A stretch of DNA of 64,000 bases from an uncultured Flavobacterium sp. (GCF_946478785.1 NZ_CAMLDD010000018.1:1-64000), one strand, 5' to 3'. Shown: positions 29,814-39,260, numbered from the stretch's first letter. Notes: a model not told the origin generated them from the sequence alone. Numbers and translations: made by a program.

Positions 29814-29930
29814 GGACTTCAGATTGGAGTATCCCTGGCAGAAAAAAAGAGTTTTCAAGTGTATGAGTATTTAGGTTCTCAAAGTGCAACTAATGCCCGA
29901 GTTAGTCCGGGCATTTATTTTGTAATATAA
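29814..29930 (+). pseudogene. Possible remnant of a type IX secretion C-terminal domain
   Basis: An uninterrupted frame ending at TAA 29928-29930 reads ...SFQVYEYLGSQSA... and closes with VSPGIYFVI. This resembles the type A sorting domain of T9SS cargo (usual pattern: hydrophobic-x-hydrophobic-Y-D/E-x-x-G, then LxxGIYxVxV). There is no start codon or upstream catalytic domain, so it would be the tail of a deleted secreted protein lying in the GH43 leader. Chance resemblance is possible, since only about 25 residues carry the signal. Confidence 0.35.
29894..29922 (+). terminator. Terminator-like hairpin in the GH43 leader
   Basis: TGCCCG (29894-29899) and CGGGCA (29908-29913) pair around an 8-nt loop and are followed by TTTATTTTG. 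It lies between the promoter module at 29701 and the GH43 start, so it is either an old terminator of the deleted T9SS gene or an attenuator. Confidence 0.45.
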
Positions 29931-30001
29931 TTTATCAGAGATGCATCAGCTGTGTATTGATCACAACATAGAGTTTACTTAAAGTTATTAAATCATAAAT
30001 A

Positions 30002-31354
30002 ATGAGGAATTTCATTAAAATTTTTAAAATAGAAGTAGTGCTGTTTTTTTTAATTGGCGTTTCATCTATTGCTCAAAATCCATTAATCAGAGACCAATTT
30101 ACAGCCGATCCTTCTGCAAGAGTATTTGGTGACAGAGTTTATGTATTTCCTTCACACGATATACTAGCAACAGAGGGCAAAGGTCGCAAGGACTGGTTTT
30201 GCATGGAGGATTATCACGTATTCTCTTCCGCTAACCTGACCGACTGGACAGACCACGGAATTATTGTACAACAAAATAAAGTGGAATGGGTTAAACCCGA
30301 TAGCTATAGTATGTGGGCTCCGGATTGCATAGAAAAAAATGGTAAGTATTATTTTTATTTTCCGAGCATTCCAAAAGACACCATCAATTATAAAAAAGGT
30401 TTTACAATAGGTGTGGCTATTGCCGATAAACCCGAAGGACCTTATAAACTTGAAGCCAATCCCATAAAAGGTGTTAGCGGGATAGATCCTAACGTTTTTA
30501 TAGACAAAGACGGACAGGCTTATTTGTACTGGTCTGGTGGAAATATCTTTGTTGCTAAATTAAAACCAAGCATGACAGAATTAGCTTCAGAGGTAAAAAC
30601 AATTGAAAATCTTCCTGCTAAAGGCCTAAAAGAAGGCCCGTATATGTTTGAAAGAAATGGAATCTATTATTTGACTTATCCTCATGTTGAAAAAAAGACT
30701 GAACGCTTAGAATACGCCATTGCTGATAATCCTATGGGACCTTTTAAAGTAACAGGAGTAATCATGGATGAATCGCCAACAGGCTGCTGGACAAACCATC
30801 ATTCTATTTTGGAGTTCAAAAATCAGTGGTATTTGTTTTATCACCATAATGACTTTTCACCCCAGTTTGATAAGGCACGATCTATCAGGGCAGACTTTCT
30901 GAATTTTAATGCAGACGGAACGATTCAAAAAGTTATTCCTACGCTAAGAGGTATTGGAATTACGAAAGCAACAGAGAAAATTCAGATAGACCGATATTCA
31001 GAAATAAGTGATAAAGGAGTTTCAGTATCTTTTTTAGACAGTTTAAATACGTTCAGGGGTTGGAAAACGACCTTCGCTAAATCAAATTCCCGGGTGCAAT
31101 ACAATAAGGTAGATTTTGGCAAAAACAAATTAAAAACAATAACTGTAAAGTGCTGGTCTGAAAAAGGAGGGGTATTGCAAATTTGTACCAAAGGAAAGGA
31201 TAAAAAGGTCTTAGCTGAAGTTACAATCCCGGCAGGTGCCAAATGGAATGAAATAAAAACTCCGCTATTAAAATTTGAATCCGGAATTCAGAATCTGCAG
31301 GTTATTGCTAAAAGTGATAGTCCAGTCGAAGTGGATTGGATTTCATTTCAATAA
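30002..31354 (+). CDS. GH43 glycoside hydrolase with C-terminal CBM6-like domain
   Basis: This 450-residue secreted enzyme (signal peptide ending near IGVSSIAQ) is probably a beta-xylosidase or alpha-L-arabinofuranosidase. The five-bladed propeller occupies about 25-320. Candidate catalytic residues lie in QFTADPSARVF (base Asp), SGIDPNVFID (pKa-modulating Asp) and KEGPYMFE (acid Glu). The last 120 residues (SFLDSLNTFRGWKTTF...VDWISFQ) look like a small CBM6-type beta-sandwich. There is no lipobox, so it is periplasmic or secreted. The second GH43 gene begins 35 bp later, in the same operon under the promoter module at 29701. Confidence 0.88.
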   Translation: MRNFIKIFKIEVVLFFLIGVSSIAQNPLIRDQFTADPSARVFGDRVYVFPSHDILATEGKGRKDWFCMEDYHVFSSANLTDWTDHGIIVQQNKVEWVKPDSYSMWAPDCIEKNGKYYFYFPSIPKDTINYKKGFTIGVAIADKPEGPYKLEANPIKGVSGIDPNVFIDKDGQAYLYWSGGNIFVAKLKPSMTELASEVKTIENLPAKGLKEGPYMFERNGIYYLTYPHVEKKTERLEYAIADNPMGPFKVTGVIMDESPTGCWTNHHSILEFKNQWYLFYHHNDFSPQFDKARSIRADFLNFNADGTIQKVIPTLRGIGITKATEKIQIDRYSEISDKGVSVSFLDSLNTFRGWKTTFAKSNSRVQYNKVDFGKNKLKTITVKCWSEKGGVLQICTKGKDKKVLAEVTIPAGAKWNEIKTPLLKFESGIQNLQVIAKSDSPVEVDWISFQ

Positions 31355-31389
31355 AAATCAAATAAATAAATAATAATAAATACCCAAAA

Positions 31390-33123
31390 ATGAAAAAGAG
31401 ACAACTCCTATTTTTATCCTCTTTAATGTTAGGTTTGCTATCCTTTGCTGGAATAGAAAACATAGAAAAACCAAAAGAAAAAGCAGCAAAAAATCCACCT
31501 GTATTCTCCAATGTTATTTACAAAGGCGATGATGAAATTTATAAAAAAAATCCATTAAAAGCAGGAGAATTTTATAGTCCGGTTTTGCAGGGATGTTACC
31601 CGGATCCTGCCATTACCAGAAAAGGAGATGATTACTATATGGTATGCTCTTCATTTGCAATGTTTCCGGGAGTGCCTATTTTTCATTCAAAGGATTTAGT
31701 GAACTGGACAGATTTAGGGGGCGTTTTAAACAATGTAAACGAGTTTAACCCTCATGATACAAGTATTAGTCAGGGAGTATATGCTCCGGGGATAACCTAT
31801 AATCCGCATAATGATACTTTCTATATGATCGTAACAGCCTTTTCAGGCGGACTCGGGAACATTATAGTAAAAACAAAAGACCCTAAGAAAGGCTGGGGAA
31901 GTCCTGTTAAACTTAGTTTTGGCGGAATCGATCCCAGTATCTTTTTTGATGATAACGGAAAAGGATATATTGTTCATAATGATGCTCCCGATAAAGGAAA
32001 AGAAATATACAATGGACACCGTGTAATTAAAGTTTGGGAATACGATCTGGAAAAAGATCAGGTAATTCCGGGAACAGATAAAATTATTGTGGATGGCGGA
32101 GTAGACCTTTCCAAAAAACCAATTTGGATTGAAGCACCACATTTATATAAAAAAGACAAACATTATTATCTAATGTGTGCCGAAGGCGGTACAGGAGGGA
32201 ATCATAGTGAAGTAGTTTTTATTAGTGACAGTCCAACTGGCCCTTTCAAGCCATCATCAAATAATCCGATTTTGACTCAAAGACATTTTCCAAAAGACAG
32301 ACCAAACAAAGTAGATTGGGCTGGACATGCTGATTTGGTATTAGGACCGGATAATAAATATTATGGTGTTTTCTTAGGAGTGCGCCCTAATGATAAAGAC
32401 AGAGTCAATACAGGTCGCGAAACTTTTATATTGCCTGTGGACTGGTCGGGTACTTTTCCTGTTTTTGAAAACGGATTAGTGCCAATGGAACCTAAAGTAA
32501 AAATGCCAATGGGTGTAACGGAAAACAAAACCGGAACCAATGGATTTTTCCCTAATGGTAATTTCACTTTCGAAGAAAATTTCACTTCGAATAAGCTAGA
32601 TTACAGATGGATTGGTTTAAGAGGGCCCCGTGAAAATTTTGCTGTGGTTACTAAAAAAGGATTGCAGATTAATCCGTTTGCAGTATCTATTAAAGAATTA
32701 AAGCCTACTTCGACACTTTTCTACAGACAAATGCACAATACGTTTTCTTTTGCCACTACAATAGATTTTAAACCAGAATCTGAAAAAGATCTGGCAGGAA
32801 TTACATGTCTGCAAAACGAGCGTTTTAATTATGTTTTTGGTATCACTAAAAAAGGAAACGAAACGTATGTTTTGTTAGAAAGAACAGAAAAAGGTACTTC
32901 AAAAATTATTGCGAGCACAAAAATTGACATGAAAAAACCAGTACGCCTTCAGGTGAAAGCAAACGGTGATAGTTATGAGTTTAGTTATGCCTTAAACGGA
33001 GCAGATTTTGAAAATCTGGGAGGAGTAGTTTCAGGAGATATTTTATCTACTAATGTGGCAGGAGGTTTCACAGGAGCCTTGGTAGGATTGTATGCTACAG
33101 CAGCAAATGATACTAAACTTTAA
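31390..33123 (+). CDS. GH43 beta-xylosidase with C-terminal concanavalin-like domain
   Basis: This 577-residue secreted enzyme has a signal peptide around residues 1-20. The catalytic propeller spans about 60-370 with base Asp in GCYPDPAITRKGDDYYMV, modulator Asp in GGIDPSIFFDD, and acid Glu in WIEAPHLY. A second beta-sandwich (about 390-577, from FTFEENFTSNKLDYRWIGLRGP) is the typical C-terminal module of XynB-type GH43 beta-xylosidases. It probably releases xylose from xylo-oligosaccharides in the periplasm. The C-terminus (LYATAANDTKL) is a little shorter than I would expect but not clearly broken. Confidence 0.9.
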   Translation: MKKRQLLFLSSLMLGLLSFAGIENIEKPKEKAAKNPPVFSNVIYKGDDEIYKKNPLKAGEFYSPVLQGCYPDPAITRKGDDYYMVCSSFAMFPGVPIFHSKDLVNWTDLGGVLNNVNEFNPHDTSISQGVYAPGITYNPHNDTFYMIVTAFSGGLGNIIVKTKDPKKGWGSPVKLSFGGIDPSIFFDDNGKGYIVHNDAPDKGKEIYNGHRVIKVWEYDLEKDQVIPGTDKIIVDGGVDLSKKPIWIEAPHLYKKDKHYYLMCAEGGTGGNHSEVVFISDSPTGPFKPSSNNPILTQRHFPKDRPNKVDWAGHADLVLGPDNKYYGVFLGVRPNDKDRVNTGRETFILPVDWSGTFPVFENGLVPMEPKVKMPMGVTENKTGTNGFFPNGNFTFEENFTSNKLDYRWIGLRGPRENFAVVTKKGLQINPFAVSIKELKPTSTLFYRQMHNTFSFATTIDFKPESEKDLAGITCLQNERFNYVFGITKKGNETYVLLERTEKGTSKIIASTKIDMKKPVRLQVKANGDSYEFSYALNGADFENLGGVVSGDILSTNVAGGFTGALVGLYATAANDTKL

Positions 33124-33149
33124 AAAGTAAAATACATTTGAATAGTATT

Positions 33150-33183
33150 AGCCCAATTACTAATTGTATTTGGGCTTTTTTCT
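33150..33183 (+). terminator. Terminator after the GH43 operon
   Basis: AGCCCAA (33150-33156) and TTGGGCT (33170-33176) form the stem base and are followed by TTTTTTTC. The rest of 33184-33477 is AT-rich and shows nothing else I can name. Confidence 0.75.
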
Positions 33184-33477
33184 TTCTTTAAGTTTCTGTA
33201 AAAAGTTTCAATAAATACGTTTTTATTGGTGTAAAAAAAAGAGATAGTTATTATATAGTTGTCTCCTTTAAGAAACCTCTGCCAGAAAAATTTCTATACA
33301 TTTAATGGAAGATTTGACAGATTGGGTACGATAAACAAGCAATTAAAAATCACTTCATTCAAATCTAATTAGGGTCACTCTTACTATTAAATTACTGCTA
33401 TTTTTTATTCAAAAGTAAATTTTTATCTTTTTTAATTAGTAACTTAGAATATAAACAAACAGTAGTTTTCGAATTTT

Positions 33478-34617
33478 ATGGTAACACGATTTCTAAAAGT
33501 CAGAAAAAAAACAGAACAAATTTGCAGTCCTTTGCTCGTAGAAGATTATTCAGTACAGCCCAGTGACTTTGCTTCTCCGCCCAAATGGCATTTGGCCCAC
33601 ACAACCTGGTTTTGGGAGGAGTTTCTGCTAACTAAATACCAGCCTGATTATACGGTTTATCACCCTGATTTTTCTTATTTGTTTAACAGCTATTACAATA
33701 CTGTTGGAAAACGCATACTGCGTCCTGCCAGAGGATTAATGACACGGCCATCTGTAGATGACGTTTATCAATACAGGGCATATGTCACTGCTGCCGTTGA
33801 ACTCCTTATGAAAAGTGATTTGAATCAGGAAATACTCGATATCATCGAAATCGGAATCAATCATGAAGAGCAGCATCAGGAACTTTTGGCATATGACATT
33901 AAATATATATTGGGCACACAGGCGACTTTTCCGTCTTACGGCGATAGTTTTTTGCCCGCTGCTGAAAAACAGGACAAGGGTTTCATAAAAATTGCAAATG
34001 GCATTTATGAAATTGGTCATGAAGGATCTTCTTTCTGTTTTGACAATGAATTAGGACGACACAAAGTTTATGTGGCTGATTTTGAAATTTCAGGCACTTT
34101 GGTTACTAATAGTGAATATCTCGAATTTATACAGGACGGCGGCTATAAAAATTTTAATTACTGGCATGATGAAGGTTGGGCGTGGGTAAATGAAAATAAT
34201 ATTAAAGCGCCTTTGTACTGGCATGAAATAGAAGAAGAATGGTATGAATACCACCTAAACGGCCTGCATAAAATGTTACCGGATTTACCTGTTTTGCACC
34301 TGAGTTATTATGAAGCTTTTGCTTATGCGCAATGGAAAGGAATGCGTTTGCCAACAGAGTTCGAATGGGAAATAGCGAGCAGCAAACTGAATTGGGGACA
34401 AGTTTGGGAGTGGACGAACAGTGCGTATCTGGCTTATCCAAATTTTAATAAAGCTCCCGGTGCATTAGGCGAATACAACGGAAAATTTATGGTGAACCAA
34501 ATGGTTTTGCGCGGCGCTTCAACAGCGACTCCGGAAAACCATAGCCGGAAAACGTATCGTAATTTTTTTCACCCTGCTATGCGCTGGCAATTTGCCGGTT
34601 TACGCCTGGCAAAGTAA
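33478..34617 (+). CDS. egtB: Ergothioneine biosynthesis sulfoxide synthase EgtB
   Basis: This 379-residue non-haem iron enzyme attaches a sulfur donor (cysteine or gamma-glutamylcysteine) to hercynine. The N-terminal DinB-like domain supplies the iron ligands: H41 (in HLAHTTWFWEEF) plus H129 and H133 in NHEEQHQEL. The C-terminal half is the formylglycine-generating-enzyme-like fold, with RLPTEFEWEIA, VWEWTNSAY and the ending RNFFHPAMRWQFAGLRLAK. It is shorter than mycobacterial EgtB. No gene for EgtA (gamma-glutamylcysteine ligase) or EgtE (C-S lyase) is nearby. It is first in a five-gene operon. Confidence 0.93.
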   Translation: MVTRFLKVRKKTEQICSPLLVEDYSVQPSDFASPPKWHLAHTTWFWEEFLLTKYQPDYTVYHPDFSYLFNSYYNTVGKRILRPARGLMTRPSVDDVYQYRAYVTAAVELLMKSDLNQEILDIIEIGINHEEQHQELLAYDIKYILGTQATFPSYGDSFLPAAEKQDKGFIKIANGIYEIGHEGSSFCFDNELGRHKVYVADFEISGTLVTNSEYLEFIQDGGYKNFNYWHDEGWAWVNENNIKAPLYWHEIEEEWYEYHLNGLHKMLPDLPVLHLSYYEAFAYAQWKGMRLPTEFEWEIASSKLNWGQVWEWTNSAYLAYPNFNKAPGALGEYNGKFMVNQMVLRGASTATPENHSRKTYRNFFHPAMRWQFAGLRLAK

Positions 34618-34652
34618 ATATTTTCAAATCAATAAATTATATAAACTAATAA

Positions 34653-36020
34653 ATGACTATGAAAGAATTTGATTATATAATTATCGGAAGTGGACAAGCC
34701 GGAATTCCGTTAGCATTTAGCTTATCAAAAGAAGGCAAGGTTGCTATTATTGAAAAAAGCTTTTTGGGTGGAACGTGCGTAAATAATGGCTGCATTCCGA
34801 CCAAAGCCTATGTTGCCAGTGCACGCAGGGTCTGGGATGCTTTTCATGGTGATGAACTGGGTGTTGAAATTCCTGACGGAACAAAAGCCAATCTCCAGAA
34901 AATTAAAGCACGTAAAGATGAGCTGGTTCACGAATCGCGTTCTAATATTGAAAAAGCACTTGAGCGGGACAAAAATATTACCGTATATAAAGGTCAGGCA
35001 CATTTTTTAAGTAACTACGAAGTTAAAGTAGGAGAAACAACGCTTACAGCAAAAAAGATATTTATCAATGTAGGAGCAAGGGCAGTTGTTCCAAAGGAAT
35101 ATCAGGAGGTTCCATTTTATATAAATGAAAATATTCTGGAAATTACTGATCTGCCAGAGCATTTAATAATTATTGGAGGAAGTTATATTGGTTTGGAATT
35201 TGCCCAGATTTTTAGAAGGTTTGGCAGTGATGTCACCATTATAGAACGCAATGAACAATTAATAAATAAGGAAGATGAAACAGTAACCGATGTTGTGGCT
35301 GAAATTATGAAGTCTGAAGGCATTAATCTTGTTTTTAATGCCCGGGAAATTACAACATCACAAGATAATAAGGGAGCTGTTATAGTAACAATTGGTAATA
35401 AAAAAATAAAAGGCTCGCATTTATTACTGGCAATTGGACGTGCTCCTAATACCGATACATTAAAACTGGAGAATACAGCTATCAAATTGGATAAAAAAAA
35501 TTATATAAAGGTCAATAATTATTGTCAGACCAATGTTGATGGTGTTTTTGCAATTGGCGACTGTAATGGCAAGGGCGCTTTTACACATACTTCGTATCAT
35601 GATTTTCAAATTGTAGAAAGTTTCCTATTTAAGGATAAAAAGAGAAAAATCAGCGATAGAATTACAACTTATGGATTGTTTATAGATCCTCCGCTGGCCA
35701 GGATTGGAATGACCAAAAAAGAAGCACTGGAAAAAGGATACGACATATTGGTAGGGTATCGCCCAATGACAAAAGTAAATCGTGCGAAGGAAAAAGCCGA
35801 AACCGAAGGCTTTATGGAAGCTGTGATTGATGCTAAAACGAATCTGTTTTTGGGAGCTTGTATTTTGGGCGTTGGCGGAGATGAAATTATCAACGGTATC
35901 ACCAACTTAATGTATGCTAAAAAGCCTTATACCGTTTTACGGGATTCGATACATATTCATCCTACTGTAAGCGAGCTTATCCCAACGATGTTACAGGATT
36001 TAAAAACCATTGCTAAATAA
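34653..36020 (+). CDS. Flavin-dependent disulfide reductase family protein (class I pyridine nucleotide-disulfide oxidoreductase)
   Basis: This 455-residue FAD/NAD(P)H enzyme belongs to the glutathione reductase/MerA fold. It has the N-terminal GSGQAGIPLA dinucleotide motif and the redox pair C42/C47 in GGTCVNNGCIPTK. The second nucleotide motif is GGSYIGLEFAQIF, GVFAIGDCNG binds FAD, and the catalytic base pair lies at H436/E441 in HPTVSE. All active-site residues of a working disulfide reductase are there. It lacks the MerA-type terminal CC. It lies between egtB and egtD, 35 bp after egtB, so a role in reducing ergothioneine disulfide or a mixed disulfide is a reasonable but unproven inference. 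Confidence 0.85.
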   Translation: MTMKEFDYIIIGSGQAGIPLAFSLSKEGKVAIIEKSFLGGTCVNNGCIPTKAYVASARRVWDAFHGDELGVEIPDGTKANLQKIKARKDELVHESRSNIEKALERDKNITVYKGQAHFLSNYEVKVGETTLTAKKIFINVGARAVVPKEYQEVPFYINENILEITDLPEHLIIIGGSYIGLEFAQIFRRFGSDVTIIERNEQLINKEDETVTDVVAEIMKSEGINLVFNAREITTSQDNKGAVIVTIGNKKIKGSHLLLAIGRAPNTDTLKLENTAIKLDKKNYIKVNNYCQTNVDGVFAIGDCNGKGAFTHTSYHDFQIVESFLFKDKKRKISDRITTYGLFIDPPLARIGMTKKEALEKGYDILVGYRPMTKVNRAKEKAETEGFMEAVIDAKTNLFLGACILGVGGDEIINGITNLMYAKKPYTVLRDSIHIHPTVSELIPTMLQDLKTIAK

Positions 36021-36028
36021 CAAATATT

Positions 36029-37495
36029 TTGATTTCAAAAATATTCCGTCATTTTCGAGCAAATAATATACTCTTATATGGGATGTTTTTTGGTGCGGTC
36101 TTTTTTATATCCGGAATACTCGCACCAACAGCTTTACTGGCTGTTCTAAATGAAATAAACAAACAATTGCTTTCGGTTTTTAGTTCTTATTATTTAGTGC
36201 TGGGACTTATTATAGTCCTTGCTTCCCTGGTAATCCTTTTTTTTCCTGTCCGAAATAAAAGATTAGGATCACAACAGCCCGATTATTCTTATTTCAGCTG
36301 GATTGCTTTATTATACAGTACAGGAATGGGTTCTGGTTTGTTACTCAGAGCGGTACAGGAACCGGTTTATTATTTTAACAACAGCCCCATTATTACCGCA
36401 AATCCTAAAGAAACAGCGCTTCAGTATACCTTCTTTCATTGGGGTTTCACACCATGGGCCATGTATAGTTTGTTTGGATTGTTAGTGGCATATAATCTAT
36501 ATATTGAGAAAGCACCTAATGTATTGCACGCCATAGTTCCTAATCTCAAAAATAATCATCTGAAATTTGGTGCCACTCTTTTTATCGTGCTGATTACTAT
36601 AACTGGGGTCATTGCTTCGTTAGGATTGGGAACCGCTCAACTGGTTGGCGGACTCAACTATACTTTTAATGTAGAACTTGATACCTGGTTTTTATTAAGT
36701 AGCGTATTTGCAATGGGATTTTTTGCTACGTATTCAGCATCGACTGGAATCACAAAAATGATTAAATTTTTAGCTGATTTTGACTTTGTTTTTTCAATAA
36801 TTTTAATGCTTTTCGTAGGTTTTTTTCTAAAATTCGACGTTTTAATCACGCAGACTTTTACTTCTTTTTATCAATATGTAATTCATTTTTTTGAGATGAG
36901 CCTTGCCACAGGAACTTTTTCTGCCAAGGGAAACTTCACGGAGGATTGGACCGTCTTTTATTGGGCTTTCTGGCTGGCATGGGTTCCTTTTACCGGAATT
37001 TTCATTGCAAGGATTTCCAAAGGAAGAACCATTAAAGAATTTTTGACTGCTACGATTTTACTACCAACCTTAGCCACAACGATATGGTTTTCGATATTTT
37101 CCACTTCTGCTTTTGAAATTATTGACGGCGGCAACAGCAAAGAATTTGATAATTTATTTACCTCTTTATTCATTTTCCTGACCCATTTTCCACTCCATGA
37201 AATTACCTTTCTTATTGCTGGCCTGCTTGTAGCCATTTCTATTATTAATTCTGTGGATTCTGCCATTTTTGTGTTGGGAATGTTTAGCGATAACGGTAAT
37301 GGAAATCCTTCCAAAAATCATAAAATAATTTGGGGCATAATAATTACTGCTACGGCCCTGGGACTTACAAGTCTTGGTACTAATGATTTGCTAAATGGAA
37401 TTAGTAATTTGTTGATTATTATGGCGCTGCCTTTTAGTTTTTTGTATTTGTATTGTATAATCATGTTCTTTAAAAAGAATATTATTCGAAAATAG
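36029..37495 (+). CDS. BCCT-family transporter
   Basis: This protein of about 488 residues has some 12 membrane helices and belongs to the betaine/carnitine/choline transporter family. Recognisable are LYSTGMGSGLLLRAVQEP (helix 3 region), FFHWGFTPWAMYSLFGLLVAY, and WTVFYWAFWLAWVPFTGIFIARISKGRTIKEF. The Trp-rich segment that binds quaternary ammonium groups is present. The frame begins at TTG 36029, 8 bp after the previous gene; an ATG in front of MFFGAVFF is a weaker alternative. Within an ergothioneine operon it could import trimethylammonium compounds such as hercynine, ergothioneine or betaine (inference). Confidence 0.85.
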   Translation: MISKIFRHFRANNILLYGMFFGAVFFISGILAPTALLAVLNEINKQLLSVFSSYYLVLGLIIVLASLVILFFPVRNKRLGSQQPDYSYFSWIALLYSTGMGSGLLLRAVQEPVYYFNNSPIITANPKETALQYTFFHWGFTPWAMYSLFGLLVAYNLYIEKAPNVLHAIVPNLKNNHLKFGATLFIVLITITGVIASLGLGTAQLVGGLNYTFNVELDTWFLLSSVFAMGFFATYSASTGITKMIKFLADFDFVFSIILMLFVGFFLKFDVLITQTFTSFYQYVIHFFEMSLATGTFSAKGNFTEDWTVFYWAFWLAWVPFTGIFIARISKGRTIKEFLTATILLPTLATTIWFSIFSTSAFEIIDGGNSKEFDNLFTSLFIFLTHFPLHEITFLIAGLLVAISIINSVDSAIFVLGMFSDNGNGNPSKNHKIIWGIIITATALGLTSLGTNDLLNGISNLLIIMALPFSFLYLYCIIMFFKKNIIRK

Positions 37496-37558
37496 TGTAA
37501 CACAACACCATATTACTTTTTGTATTTTTAGTTAACTTAAAAAAATAGCAGCTTTATT

Positions 37559-38551
37559 ATGAAAGATATAGTAGTTTTAAATAAAAAAAAATCTCAAAAT
37601 AGTGTAATAGAACAATTCAAAAAAGAAGTAAATGATGGATTAAGCAAGGTTTTGAAATCTTTACCGTCAAAGTTTTTTTATGATAAAAAAGGAGATGCGC
37701 TCTTTGTTGAAATTATGCATCTGCCTGAGTATTACGTAACCCGCTCAGAATACGAAATATTTAAAAGCAAAAGTGCTTCGATAATTGAGGCATTGCAATT
37801 AAATCCGGATACTTATTTTGAACTAATTGAGCTTGGTGCTGGTGATGGTATGAAAACCAAAGAACTTTTAAAAGAATTATCTGGGAAAAATTATAAGTTT
37901 TCATACATGCCAGTTGATATCTCCCAAAATGCTTTAGACAATCTGGAATCAGATTTAAATAAGGAAATGCCACATATTTCTGTACACACAAAGCAGGGTG
38001 ATTATTTTGAAGTTTTAGAATCCTTAAAGGAAAATCAGCATCCAAAAGTTATCTTGTTCTTGGGATCAAATATTGGCAATATGCCTGATGCTGTAGCGAA
38101 AGAATTTATTTTAAATTTAAGCGAAAATTTAAGTTTGGGTGATAAGTTTTTTTTAGGCGTAGATTTAATAAAACCATCTTCTGTTGTTTTACCTGCTTAC
38201 AATGACAGCCAAGGTGTTACTGCTGCTTTTAACCTTAATTTACTCGAACGTATCAATCGGGAACTCGATGCCGATTTTGATATTCAAAATTTTAAACACC
38301 AGCCAGAGTATGATGAAAAACAAGGTATTGCAACGAGTTTTTTAGTTAGCACAAAAGAACAAAATATTGTAATAAAAAAACTAAACAAGACATTTCACTT
38401 CGCGAAAGGAGAGAAAATTTTGACCGAGATTTCCCGAAAATATAATGATGAAATTTTAGATAAAATTCTGAAAAAAACAGCATTTGTTATTAGAGACAGA
38501 ATTACCGATAGTAAAAAGTATTTTGCCAATTATGTCTTAGAACATATATAA
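37559..38551 (+). CDS. egtD: L-histidine N-alpha-methyltransferase EgtD
   Basis: This 330-residue SAM-dependent enzyme trimethylates histidine to hercynine, the first ergothioneine step. Markers are LPSKFFYDKKGDALFVEIMHLPEYYVTRSEYEI near the N-terminus, the SAM-binding ELGAGDGMKT, PVDIS, and FLGSNIGNM. Length is typical for the family. The start ATG lies 63 bp after the transporter, and the stop codon abuts the ATG of the next gene. Together with egtB this gives the minimal ergothioneine pathway. Confidence 0.93.
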   Translation: MKDIVVLNKKKSQNSVIEQFKKEVNDGLSKVLKSLPSKFFYDKKGDALFVEIMHLPEYYVTRSEYEIFKSKSASIIEALQLNPDTYFELIELGAGDGMKTKELLKELSGKNYKFSYMPVDISQNALDNLESDLNKEMPHISVHTKQGDYFEVLESLKENQHPKVILFLGSNIGNMPDAVAKEFILNLSENLSLGDKFFLGVDLIKPSSVVLPAYNDSQGVTAAFNLNLLERINRELDADFDIQNFKHQPEYDEKQGIATSFLVSTKEQNIVIKKLNKTFHFAKGEKILTEISRKYNDEILDKILKKTAFVIRDRITDSKKYFANYVLEHI

Positions 38552-39217
38552 ATGAAAATAAAATCACTCGGCATATTGGGACTAGGAAGCCGCTCTACAA
38601 TTTTTTATATAAAAGAGCTGAACCGTCTGTACCACCAAAAAAAAGCAGGTTACAGTACGTGTCCTTTTAAATTATGGAACACTGATTTTGATAGGTTAAA
38701 TAATCTTCTTCCTGAAACATCAGAAAAACTTGAATGCCTGGTAGAAGAATATTTAATAGAATTGCAGAAATTAAAGGTAGATGCAATTTTAATCCCAAAT
38801 ATTACGCTTCATCAAACTGTCGATAAATTAAGTGTTCTTTCAATTATTATTCATCCTGTGCATCTTACTATTGCGAGATTAAAGGAACATGGAATTCGTG
38901 AAATCGTTTTATTTGGATCGCTCTATATGATGGAATCTGATTATTTAAAAGCTATATTTAGTGAAAGTTTAATTACAATAGTCCTTCCTTCTCAAACCGA
39001 AAGAAGTATAATAGAAGCTGTTCGTAAAAATATCTATTGGGAAACAGAAACCGAAGAACTGCTAAAGGAGTATATTGCTATCATCGAAAAATATACTGCT
39101 AGTTATGCTGTTGTTTTGGCTTGCACCGAATTATCTGTAGCATGGAATACCGCCAACAGCAGGGTTTTTGATATGTCGCGGATTCAACTTGAAAATGCCG
39201 TGAATAATATGAAATAA
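38552..39217 (+). CDS. Aspartate/glutamate racemase-superfamily protein lacking the first catalytic cysteine
   Basis: This 221-residue cytoplasmic protein belongs to the Asp/Glu racemase fold. It has LGILGLGSRST at the start, LFGSLYMMESDYL in the middle and the second-cysteine motif ACTELSV (C191). The first-cysteine motif, usually CNTxH or CTNTMH, reads IPNITLH at 81-87, so that cysteine is missing. Relatives with one cysteine, such as arylmalonate decarboxylase, catalyse other reactions, so a two-base racemase is unlikely. It starts directly at the egtD stop codon, pointing to translational coupling and a link with ergothioneine metabolism. Its reaction is unknown. Confidence 0.8.
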   Translation: MKIKSLGILGLGSRSTIFYIKELNRLYHQKKAGYSTCPFKLWNTDFDRLNNLLPETSEKLECLVEEYLIELQKLKVDAILIPNITLHQTVDKLSVLSIIIHPVHLTIARLKEHGIREIVLFGSLYMMESDYLKAIFSESLITIVLPSQTERSIIEAVRKNIYWETETEELLKEYIAIIEKYTASYAVVLACTELSVAWNTANSRVFDMSRIQLENAVNNMK

Positions 39218-39260
39218 TACAGGTTTCAATGCAAAAATTGTCAATTCAAATGATTCAAAA

